This document shows positions 35,387-43,551 of a stretch of DNA of 64,000 nucleotides, piece by piece. The DNA comes from Acinetobacter defluvii (GTDB taxonomy: Bacteria; Pseudomonadota; Gammaproteobacteria; Pseudomonadales; Moraxellaceae). Positions within the stretch are counted from its first letter, which is position 1, and each line of letters starts with the position of its first letter. The notes under the pieces were generated by a model that worked only from the letters and a program-made list of their open reading frames with translations, was not told where the DNA came from and made no database searches. Location: the NCBI RefSeq assembly GCF_001704615.3, contig NZ_CP029397.2, positions 2,480,001-2,544,000 on the forward strand. The letters run 5' to 3'. The translations under genes and the position numbers were made by a program.

Positions 35387-36646
35387 TTATTCATCATTTA
35401 AAGCACATTCAAAGCTGCTTGGGTTTTGTGAACACCGTACTTTTTTCAAAATTCGCATCATGGCAGGATCATAATATCCATCTTTGGTCATTTGAATACG
35501 CGCTTCTCGCATAATTTTAATATAACCAGGTTTATCTGCTTCTCGCATTTCCATCCAATATTTTGCAGGAATTTCTTTTTCAAGTTTATCTACAAAATCA
35601 AAAGCAGGACTAAGCTGTTTAGAAATCATTTCACGGGCAATTGGTCCCATACCCGCAGGGAATTTATTACGGTGCATGATCAACGTACCTGTCACTTGAA
35701 TCAGCGGAAATTTGATAATCCCACCCACAGTTTTACCTGTTTTGTCATTCATACCTTTATGCAATTCCAAAGGTTTAAATAACAAGGCAGGTCCAGCCAT
35801 GATATCCACCTCTTTATTGTTAAACTTTCCACCAACGGTCAAGAGATCAACTGAAACTGGCTGGGCACCTACATTTTGCACTAATTTCTTTTGCGTTCCA
35901 TCAAAGTTCATTACCGCAACTTTTTTACCAGCCGCTTTTGCCAAGGTATCAATACGACGGTCATTCACCATGATATATGCGGCACCTAATGGTACGATTC
36001 CGACCACCTCATAGTCTTTATTTACCATTTTGGCATCGTATTCGGGACGTGCTAATAACTGAATCACAGATGACAGTTGTTTATAACTTTGCACAGCCCC
36101 AATCGCATCAATACTGCCGACAAAAGAGTTAAATTGTCGGGCACGTAAATTACTGATCCCTGCACCATCACAGCGTTTACTGCGAAAGTCCTCAGTAAGC
36201 ACACGTTCATCGGTATACACTTTTAAATTTAATTCAGTGGTGGCTTTTTTCTTTAATTTTGGATAATCAATATCAATCCGCATTTGCAATTTTGATGGGC
36301 GGGTAATTTTTAAATCTACCCCAAACTGTTTGGCGACTTGTGCAATACGGGGTAATTCACTGATATAACTGGTCGCTTGTTCAAAGGCTTCACCATTTGC
36401 ACCATCGGGTGAATATACACATAACGTCACTTGCTTCGGAATTTGCGCCCATATTTTAGGGTCATCCATTAGTTTTTTAATTTTCTGTTGTGAATGTTGC
36501 GAAAGTGTTAAGTCTAATTTTGGTGTAGGGGCTGCATATACCGAAAATGGCAATAAAAAGCCGATTGCCAAGCACGTATTTTTACACCTCTGTAGATTAA
36601 AATTTGTCCATTTTAGAGGGTTTTGTATTTTCATTTTATGATCCAT
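35387..36646 (-). CDS. Putative solute-binding protein (DUF6091-like)
   Basis: 419 residues. An N-terminal hydrophobic segment near 25-38 ending VYAAPTP acts as signal peptide. The mature part looks like a periplasmic binding fold of the TRAP/DctP kind (VTLCVYSPDGANGEAFEQATSYI; VGIVPLGAAYIMVNDRRIDTL; LIQVTGTLIMHRNKFP), but no TRAP permease gene is nearby. Two cysteines sit near each end. Proteins of this size and pattern in Acinetobacter are annotated as putative solute-binding or DUF6091 proteins. The ligand is unknown. Start chosen at the first ATG; another lies 12 bases downstream. Confidence 0.75.
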   Translation of the reverse strand: MDHKMKIQNPLKWTNFNLQRCKNTCLAIGFLLPFSVYAAPTPKLDLTLSQHSQQKIKKLMDDPKIWAQIPKQVTLCVYSPDGANGEAFEQATSYISELPRIAQVAKQFGVDLKITRPSKLQMRIDIDYPKLKKKATTELNLKVYTDERVLTEDFRSKRCDGAGISNLRARQFNSFVGSIDAIGAVQSYKQLSSVIQLLARPEYDAKMVNKDYEVVGIVPLGAAYIMVNDRRIDTLAKAAGKKVAVMNFDGTQKKLVQNVGAQPVSVDLLTVGGKFNNKEVDIMAGPALLFKPLELHKGMNDKTGKTVGGIIKFPLIQVTGTLIMHRNKFPAGMGPIAREMISKQLSPAFDFVDKLEKEIPAKYWMEMREADKPGYIKIMREARIQMTKDGYYDPAMMRILKKVRCSQNPSSFECALNDE

Positions 36647-36886
36647 TTTTTGTCAATCTGCTTGTGAATATCATCATCTACCCACAAATCTTCCTTAATA
36701 TTCATGACTAAGTTAAGAGATATATCAACAGATTCAATTGACTATAAATATCCAAGGTTTGTCAAAAAAGTAAACTTTTAAATTCTAGGTATCATATTTT
36801 ATTATTTTATTATTTATCAAAATCTTAAGTTAAATAAAAATTTTACCATTTATCTGATTATTGTTCTTTTAAGGTTACGTGCAAAT

Positions 36887-36912
36887 AAAAAAGTTCCCGA
36901 AGGAACTTTTTT
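36887..36912 (-). terminator. Terminator of the adhesin gene
   Basis: AAAAAAGTTCC and GGAACTTTTTT pair around a 4-base loop, about 30 bases after the adhesin stop. Confidence 0.88.
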
Positions 36913-36942
36913 ATTTAGAAAAATAGTGCGTTGATTAAATCA

Positions 36943-39900
36943 TTAGATGATGATTTGATTATTTTGCAATAATTCTTCAAGTGTAAGATCAGTTGTGGGA
37001 TGATTTGCTAGCAACAATTCAGCACTTTGAAACTGTGCAGCTTTGTCATCATGGTCAATCGCAATCAGCGCTTGGTTATGTTCTGCATCATAGCTTACGG
37101 TTAAATACGCATTGGTATTTTCAAGACGTAAATGATCATCTAAAAGTTTTGATACATCAATTTGATCTGTGCTAGCAAAATCATTCACTGTTGTTAATGT
37201 ATTTCCATCCAAATGATCATCGCTCAATACATTAAAGATCAGATCTGGATCTTGCTCAACTGCAGTATTCTCCGTGAACGCCATTGCTTTAAATGCTACG
37301 TTTGAAGGTGGATACAAGGTCATATCGAATACCAGTTCTGAACTTGCTGTTGAACCATTAGATTGCTCTGTTGCAACGGCCTCCACTTTCACTTTTAGAG
37401 CTAAAGAAGAATCTGTCACCACAAAATCTGCTGGAGCCACTGCAACCAAGCTTGCACCATCTAAAGCCCCCCCATTCACAAGAAAACTTAATTGACCATT
37501 TGCATCTGCTGTGCCAAGTAAAGTACGAGAACCATCTGATGCTAATGCATAAATCATCATACTTTCAATTAAACCTGAGAAATTCAAGGTTAAGCTTTCT
37601 GAACTATCTCTATCATTCAAACTTGTACTGAGTAATCCAAGTGAAATGTCCTGTCCAACTTCACCACTTAAGTTGAAATATGGTCGATGGAAACCATTTT
37701 CATCTTTATCCGTTACACTCCCTTGGATCAGATCAGACACTTTCCATTCCACAGATGGATTGGTTTGTTGATAGAAGTCATTCAAACCTGACAATGCGGT
37801 GTCTAAATCTGGGTAATAACTGATTGTGTCACCATGTGACTGATCAACCAATTGGAAATCATAGTTTCCGATCCCTGCTTGGTTATGCATATAGAAGTCA
37901 AAGGTATAGAAGCCTGACTCTGTTGCAGTAAAACTACGATCTACTGAAGTACTTAATCCCCCCCAACTCACAAAGACTGGATCTTCATTTCCAATAATGA
38001 GCATACCACTATCATCTGCTACACCTTTATAGTTATAGGTATGACCTTTCTCAAGATAGACATAACCTGTTATTGCAACACCTTTATAGGTTGCAACATC
38101 ACCATTAGTCAAACTAGTTGTGCCACCACTCGTTGCTGGTTGATGTGTAGTATTACGATCACTGGTTAAATACTCAAATACTGTTTTTAAAGTATCTGCA
38201 GGCATACCATTACCCCCACCTTGTAACAAGTCGTAGGTTTTACCATCAATGGTCACCTTTTGCAGACCATTCCATGTTTTAATATTTAAATTAACAGCAG
38301 TTGGCGCCCAATCTAAAATATCAATAGATAAATTAGGCTTGTCTGCAACCGCATTAACGATCACATCCACTGAGCCCGTAGATGTATTCACACCATCATG
38401 TACTTCAAAATCAAGTGTTGTATACACGGAATCTGAACTTGTTGATGCCTCATTCAAGCTAGGTTTAAAGCTTAATTGACCTGCATCAATATCAGATTTA
38501 GTTAAATCCGCCAACATATTGATATCTGTCACAGCCTGACCATTTAGATACAAAGTACCATTGGTTGGCAATGTTGTGAATGAAACAGCTAACTTATTCA
38601 AATCCGTACTGTTATCCGTAATACCTAATTGCGCCCAAGTAATCACAACCGAAGTATCTTCCTCAGTTGTAATTAAAGTCTTTTCAATATCAGGTGGTGC
38701 ATTATCAACATCTTCAGCATCTAAACCTTCTAAACCAAGGTTGCCCACTAAATCTTGATAACTGCCCTCAGGCACTGTCACAGTGATAATGTCATCAACA
38801 GGCATATCTATCATTGCATCAAAGTTTAATGCACTACTATCAGACATATTCCAATTTACAGTGATCACATTGCCTGAGGTGTCTTTCACAGTGACTTTCG
38901 ACAAATCAATACTGTTTGGGTCAACATCACTATCATATTTCAGGGTAATTTTACCTGTTGCATCAATCTCTACAGTGACTTTTGGTGGTTCAATATCGAC
39001 CATAACATCACGTAAAGCTTCATCTGATGTCACACCTGATTTATTCGAGGTCGCTTGTGCAGTAATATCAAAATCTTTCGCAACATCTGCTTTCGGTACA
39101 TTCACAGACCAAGTCCCATCCGCATTCACCGTTACTTGTGAACCTGAATAAGTCTTGCCCGCAATTGTTACCGTCATGGTGACATCTGGGTTACTGACTT
39201 TACCTGTGATTGTGACTGTATTTTCTAAATCAGAATATTCAGCTTCATTGATGACATCATCACCAGAAACTAGATCAATCGAAACAAATGGTAAGCTGAT
39301 AATATCTTCTATAGGTTTTTCATCTTGATTGAGTGTTGTTGCTTGAATTTTATCTTGCTTGCCTTCAACAATCGCTGTTGTTAGTTCCCAATAACCATTT
39401 TCATCAGAACGGATACCTGTAATTTCATCGCCATTTGGCAAAATCACAGTAACCTCTTGATTTGCCCCAGTCATCCCCGTAATCAGCTTATCATTTGAAC
39501 CTGCAATCTGCGTGACACTGGTAATTTTGATGGTAATGTCACGGTCTGCTCCAGCAGCGCCTGCATTATTGGTTAAATCGGTATAACTTTGATCTTTAAC
39601 CATCACCTCAACTGTGTTGCCTTTTTCAGTATTTTGAAGTTGAGCCGTCCAAGTACCATCAGCATTTTTCACCAATGTATCTGGTTTTAACATTCCACCT
39701 GTAACCACAATATCAGATGCATCAAAACCTTGAATTGGTTCATTAAATATAAAGGTCACTGAAGTTCTATCTTCACTAATTTCAACAGTAACTTTTGGTG
39801 GTAAGGTATCCACAGGTGCGGTCTTATCACCACCTGTTCCTGGATTACCCACTTCATCCGTATATGTAGGATTACTCTCTTCATCTGTTGGTGGAACTTC

Positions 39901-42030
39901 AACAGTGATGTCTGTGTCAACATTTGGTGGCACTTTACCTGTCCAGGTTAAGCCATCTTCATCAGGAGTGAATTCGACCTCAATTGGATTACCTTCTTTA
40001 TCAGTAACTTTAAAATCATCTGGCGTGATGCTTTCTGGATCAACATCAGGATCAAACGTTACGGTAATTTTGCCATCAGGTGTAATGTCAATATTCACAC
40101 CTGGCGGCACTGTATCCACGGTCCCCGTACCTTTACCTGGTTCACCAACATTTCCAGATTCATCCTTATAAGTTGGAGGAATCTCAACATTTACCTCGCC
40201 TTCAACATTTTCTGGAACTTTACCGGTCCAGGTCAATCCATCTGCACTTGGGGTCAAGGTGATTTCGATCGGATTGCCGTCTTTGTCCGTGATCACGATG
40301 TCTTTTGGATCAATCGTGGTTGGATCTACATCTGGATCAAAGCTAACCGTGATGTCTCCTTCTGGTGTGATCTCTACTTTAACGGTTGGTGGCAGCATGT
40401 TGACCTGGTTCTCACCTGTGCTCGGTTGACCTGGGTTACCCGACGTATCTTCATAACTGCCTGCTGGCACAGTCACGGTGACTTTGCCTTCAACGTCTTC
40501 TGGAACTTTACCGGTCCAGGTTAAGCCATCTTCACTTGGTGTTAATGTAATCTCAATCGGATTGCCGTCTTTGTCGGTGATCACGATGTCTTTTGGATCA
40601 ATCGTGGTTGGATCTACATCTGGGTCAAATGTAACCGTGATTTCACCTTCAGGCGTGATCTCTACTTTAACGGTTGGTGGCAGCATGTTGACATGGTTCT
40701 CACCTGTGCTCGGTTGACCTGGGTTACCCGACGTATCTTCATAACTGCCTGCTGGCACAGTCACGGTGACTTTGCCTTCGGTCTCTTCAGGGACTTTGCC
40801 GGTCCAGGTCAAGCCATCTTCACTTGGTGTTAATGTAATCTCAATCGAATTGCCATCTTTGTCGGTGATTTTGAAATCGTTTGGGGTGATGGTGCTTGGG
40901 TCTACATCTGGATCAAAGGTGACGCTGATGTCACCTTCTGGTGTGATATCTATCTTAACTTTTGGAAAAGTTATATCGATCGTCCCTTGATCTGTTGCTG
41001 TTGTGCTATTACCAATTGAATCCGTCACTTTGCCCGTAACAGTAAATTCACCTTCAGGCAAAGCATCTGGTACATCTACAGTATAAGTACCATCATCTTT
41101 GACTTCAGTAGTTACTGTTTGCGTATTACCATTTTTATCAGTAATTGTAAGTTCAATTTTACTTCCTGCAGGTACATCAGTCTTACCCGTAATTGTTGGT
41201 GTTGCATCATTACTTTTCTCAGGAACTTCAACTGTTAAGGTTGGTAGAGTAGTTTTAATCACCGCACTATCTTCTGGAGAAGATTCTGATTCACCTTCTT
41301 GATTAGTGATCGTTGCAGTTACTTTAAGCTCATTGCCTTCCGTAGGACGATCAACCTTGATTGTCACTTTACCAGAATTTAAATCTTCCCTTACTAGGAC
41401 ATGTGTATATTTTTTACCAGATTGATCCGTTACAGTAATTGTGTCGCCAGCTTTTGCACCTATTGGAATTGAAACAATCACACCAACTTGGTCTTTATTC
41501 CCAATTTCAATATTAGACAAGAAGCCATCATTATTTTGATCATCTAAAATTTCGACTTTAGGTGCCTTTAATACAAATGTTGGCTCATTTTTTGGTTCTG
41601 AATCGCTTTTATCATCATCAGTCGCTGCGATGATTCCTCCCGTAACAAGTCCACCTACAACCCAAGGTAATGGACCGACACCACCAGTACTGGTACCCGT
41701 AATAATTGGAAGAAGCTCTTCAAGGCCAGTTATCTCTTTAAAGCTGGCTACACCATCTTGCCAAAAGAGCTGCTCAAAAGCACAAACAGTACCATCAAAT
41801 ACGAGATCAGATGTTGCACCATCAGCAGCTTTCACAAAATAATTTTCAATTGTGATGGTTTCACCATTTTTTAATCTTATTATGAGGTGATTACCATCTT
41901 GAATAATCTCTAAAATCTCTTCTTTTTTTATATTAGGTTGAATAATCATCACTTTATTTAATTTTATTATATTTGAACTGATATTAACTTTCTCAAGAGA
42001 TGATTTATCTATTAACGTGATTTTTTGCAT
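36943..42030 (-). CDS. Bap-like giant adhesin with Ig-like repeats
   Basis: 1695 residues, acidic, poor in Cys. Residues 1-145 form a BapA-type N-terminal region ending in a glycine-rich hydrophobic stretch (GGVGPLPWVVGGLVTGGIIAA). Next come bacterial Ig-like domains, including four related 96-residue units with FDPDVDP, DGLTWTGKVP and SGNPGQPSTGEN. Then follow a cadherin-like block (about 1140-1240), a PA14/GLEYA-like domain (about 1260-1430) with KGVADDSGMLIIG, and a C-terminal type I secretion-like region (NVLSDDHLDGNTLTTVNDFA...). It should be an exported surface adhesin used in biofilm. No type I secretion genes or DNA-level signal peptide are adjacent, so export must rely on a distant system. 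Confidence 0.87.
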   Translation of the reverse strand: MQKITLIDKSSLEKVNISSNIIKLNKVMIIQPNIKKEEILEIIQDGNHLIIRLKNGETITIENYFVKAADGATSDLVFDGTVCAFEQLFWQDGVASFKEITGLEELLPIITGTSTGGVGPLPWVVGGLVTGGIIAATDDDKSDSEPKNEPTFVLKAPKVEILDDQNNDGFLSNIEIGNKDQVGVIVSIPIGAKAGDTITVTDQSGKKYTHVLVREDLNSGKVTIKVDRPTEGNELKVTATITNQEGESESSPEDSAVIKTTLPTLTVEVPEKSNDATPTITGKTDVPAGSKIELTITDKNGNTQTVTTEVKDDGTYTVDVPDALPEGEFTVTGKVTDSIGNSTTATDQGTIDITFPKVKIDITPEGDISVTFDPDVDPSTITPNDFKITDKDGNSIEITLTPSEDGLTWTGKVPEETEGKVTVTVPAGSYEDTSGNPGQPSTGENHVNMLPPTVKVEITPEGEITVTFDPDVDPTTIDPKDIVITDKDGNPIEITLTPSEDGLTWTGKVPEDVEGKVTVTVPAGSYEDTSGNPGQPSTGENQVNMLPPTVKVEITPEGDITVSFDPDVDPTTIDPKDIVITDKDGNPIEITLTPSADGLTWTGKVPENVEGEVNVEIPPTYKDESGNVGEPGKGTGTVDTVPPGVNIDITPDGKITVTFDPDVDPESITPDDFKVTDKEGNPIEVEFTPDEDGLTWTGKVPPNVDTDITVEVPPTDEESNPTYTDEVGNPGTGGDKTAPVDTLPPKVTVEISEDRTSVTFIFNEPIQGFDASDIVVTGGMLKPDTLVKNADGTWTAQLQNTEKGNTVEVMVKDQSYTDLTNNAGAAGADRDITIKITSVTQIAGSNDKLITGMTGANQEVTVILPNGDEITGIRSDENGYWELTTAIVEGKQDKIQATTLNQDEKPIEDIISLPFVSIDLVSGDDVINEAEYSDLENTVTITGKVSNPDVTMTVTIAGKTYSGSQVTVNADGTWSVNVPKADVAKDFDITAQATSNKSGVTSDEALRDVMVDIEPPKVTVEIDATGKITLKYDSDVDPNSIDLSKVTVKDTSGNVITVNWNMSDSSALNFDAMIDMPVDDIITVTVPEGSYQDLVGNLGLEGLDAEDVDNAPPDIEKTLITTEEDTSVVITWAQLGITDNSTDLNKLAVSFTTLPTNGTLYLNGQAVTDINMLADLTKSDIDAGQLSFKPSLNEASTSSDSVYTTLDFEVHDGVNTSTGSVDVIVNAVADKPNLSIDILDWAPTAVNLNIKTWNGLQKVTIDGKTYDLLQGGGNGMPADTLKTVFEYLTSDRNTTHQPATSGGTTSLTNGDVATYKGVAITGYVYLEKGHTYNYKGVADDSGMLIIGNEDPVFVSWGGLSTSVDRSFTATESGFYTFDFYMHNQAGIGNYDFQLVDQSHGDTISYYPDLDTALSGLNDFYQQTNPSVEWKVSDLIQGSVTDKDENGFHRPYFNLSGEVGQDISLGLLSTSLNDRDSSESLTLNFSGLIESMMIYALASDGSRTLLGTADANGQLSFLVNGGALDGASLVAVAPADFVVTDSSLALKVKVEAVATEQSNGSTASSELVFDMTLYPPSNVAFKAMAFTENTAVEQDPDLIFNVLSDDHLDGNTLTTVNDFASTDQIDVSKLLDDHLRLENTNAYLTVSYDAEHNQALIAIDHDDKAAQFQSAELLLANHPTTDLTLEELLQNNQIII
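39890..40975 (-). repeat. 288-bp tandem repeats inside the adhesin gene
   Basis: Four consecutive units of about 288 bases encode 96-residue Ig-like domains. The middle units are nearly identical at DNA level (for example the stretch from about 40440 to 40700 recurs 288 bases later), while the outer ones have diverged. Recent internal duplication is likely, and unit number could change by recombination or be miscounted by short-read assembly. Confidence 0.85.
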
Positions 42031-42183
42031 TTTAAATGCCCAATTATTAGTAACAATTGGTAAGATATATTATCAGAGCGATATTTTTTGTACAATGAAC
42101 AACACATACCAACACGCTTAATAGTTTACCAAATAGTAAAATATTATGTGTCGATATTTAAATTTTTCTAACAGGACATCATT

Positions 42184-42603
42184 ATGCTAAAGAATGCCAC
42201 TATTTCCATTGCAATAATTGCCTCTTTATCTGCTTGCACTCAATTAAAAACTGTAACCGCCAAAAACCAACCAAAAAATTTATTATTTATAAACAATGAA
42301 TTAAATACAAAACCCGTTAATGTTCAACGTGATGATAAGCTTTGCGATGAAGAAAAAGACAGCAATAAAGACTGTCCTATTAAATTTTACATTGATGATT
42401 TCAAAGCCGGTGACTTCTATATAAATAATGCAACTACTTATTATTTAAAACCAAATGAATATGTACTATCTGTTAAAAATTGCAAAGAAGAATGTAAAAC
42501 ATATCACACAAAACTCATTATTAATGAGCAATTTCAAGGTGTAAATATTGTATTATCTTTAGATAATGAGAACCGTCCTTTTATTATCAATAAAAAATCA
42601 TAA
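42184..42603 (+). CDS. Small lipoprotein of unknown function
   Basis: 139 residues with a lipoprotein signal (ISIAIIASLSAC, lipidated Cys about residue 18). The mature part has four further Cys in two close groups (LCDEEKDSNKDCP and NCKEECKTYH), suggesting two disulfides, and beta-strand-rich composition. It ends LDNENRPFIINKKS. Function unknown. It is divergent from the adhesin gene with 153 bases between starts, so a shared control region is possible. A hairpin without a T run follows at 42609-42642. Confidence 0.7.
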   Translation: MLKNATISIAIIASLSACTQLKTVTAKNQPKNLLFINNELNTKPVNVQRDDKLCDEEKDSNKDCPIKFYIDDFKAGDFYINNATTYYLKPNEYVLSVKNCKEECKTYHTKLIINEQFQGVNIVLSLDNENRPFIINKKS

Positions 42604-42816
42604 TTTATAATAGACCCAGTTTATTTAAAAATTGGGTCTATTAAAAAAATAATTATTTTTTATAATTAGTTATTCTTAATAATATACATTAAAATAGAGT
42701 AAGTACTTTAAAAAATTTAATTTAACGCATTTATTCAACTTATATATTTTATTCTTTATATGGGCAGTTTATATTTGCTATGATTTAGTGATGTAATTAA
42801 CATTTATTAAAGTATT

Positions 42817-43428
42817 ATGTCTAAGCAAACCTTACAACTTCGTAAAAACTTAAAAGCTCAGCGACGACAACTATCAAAATTTCAACAACGGCATAGTGAA
42901 CAATCTGCCTTTAATCAACTCAGAAAGAGCCCACAATTCAGGACGGCAAAAAAAATTGGTATTTATTTGGATGGTTTTGGTGAGCTGCGAACCCGTAAAA
43001 TAATTGAATATTGTTTTCAACAGCATAAACATATTTATCTGCCGATCATCTGCAATATGAATAAAATATTAGTCTGGGTAAAAATTTCAAAATATCAATA
43101 TCGTAATAAACGCTTTGTCCTGCACACACTTGGTATGCTTGAGCCTATGCGCAATCGAGGGCTGCATGTTTCACATTTAGATGTTCTTTTAATGCCTTTA
43201 TTAGCATGTGATCCCGTGGGTACACGGATGGGCATGGGCGGTGGTTTTTATGATCGTACTTTGGCTTCTGCGCCTTATAAACCCTACCGTTTAGGACTTG
43301 CGCATGATTTTCAGTTTTTAAATACCAATTTACATCGCAATCCTTGGGATCAAGCCTTACATGCGCTAATTACCCCTACAAAATATAAGTGTTTTAAGCG
43401 TCAACTCAGCCAATCGTATATTTTATGA
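42817..43428 (+). CDS. 5-formyltetrahydrofolate cyclo-ligase
   Basis: 203 residues. Family features: an N-terminal basic helix (LRKNLKAQRRQLSKFQQ), IGIYLDGFGELRTRKIIE near 48, LLMPLLACDP near 130 and the ATP/folate-binding loop TRMGMGGGFYDRTLA near 140. It converts 5-formyl-THF to 5,10-methenyl-THF using ATP, returning the storage folate to one-carbon metabolism. Length fits (about 200). Often found beside 6S RNA in Proteobacteria, but I did not recognise 6S RNA upstream here. Confidence 0.92.
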   Translation: MSKQTLQLRKNLKAQRRQLSKFQQRHSEQSAFNQLRKSPQFRTAKKIGIYLDGFGELRTRKIIEYCFQQHKHIYLPIICNMNKILVWVKISKYQYRNKRFVLHTLGMLEPMRNRGLHVSHLDVLLMPLLACDPVGTRMGMGGGFYDRTLASAPYKPYRLGLAHDFQFLNTNLHRNPWDQALHALITPTKYKCFKRQLSQSYIL

Positions 43429-43479
43429 TGTATTATTTATCAGATACTTGACAAATTTTATGCAAATTATTTTGTGAAG

Positions 43480-43507
43480 CCCTTGTAATTTTAGAAATAC
43501 CCATCAC
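43480..43507 (+). promoter_or_regulatory. Candidate heat-shock (sigma-32) promoter of lon
   Basis: CCCTTGTAA at 43480 and CCCATCAC at 43500 are 11 bases apart and about 45 bases before the lon ATG. They resemble the sigma-32 elements CTTGAAA and CCCCATNT. A sigma-70-like TTGACA at 43448 is also present. Heat-shock control of lon is well known in Gammaproteobacteria; the match itself is moderate. Confidence 0.5.
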
Positions 43508-43551
43508 TATAAAAAACATGGCAACACCGTTGTCACTCATTAGGAGTGCCC

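Noticed and set aside
39890-40975. Regular repeats resembling an array
   Set aside because: Period 288 bp within one open frame encoding Ig-like domains; no short repeats and spacers, so not CRISPR.
42609-42642. Hairpin after the lipoprotein gene as a terminator
   Set aside because: A 10-bp stem is present but is followed by A, not T, on the plus strand, so it is not a convincing intrinsic terminator for that gene.
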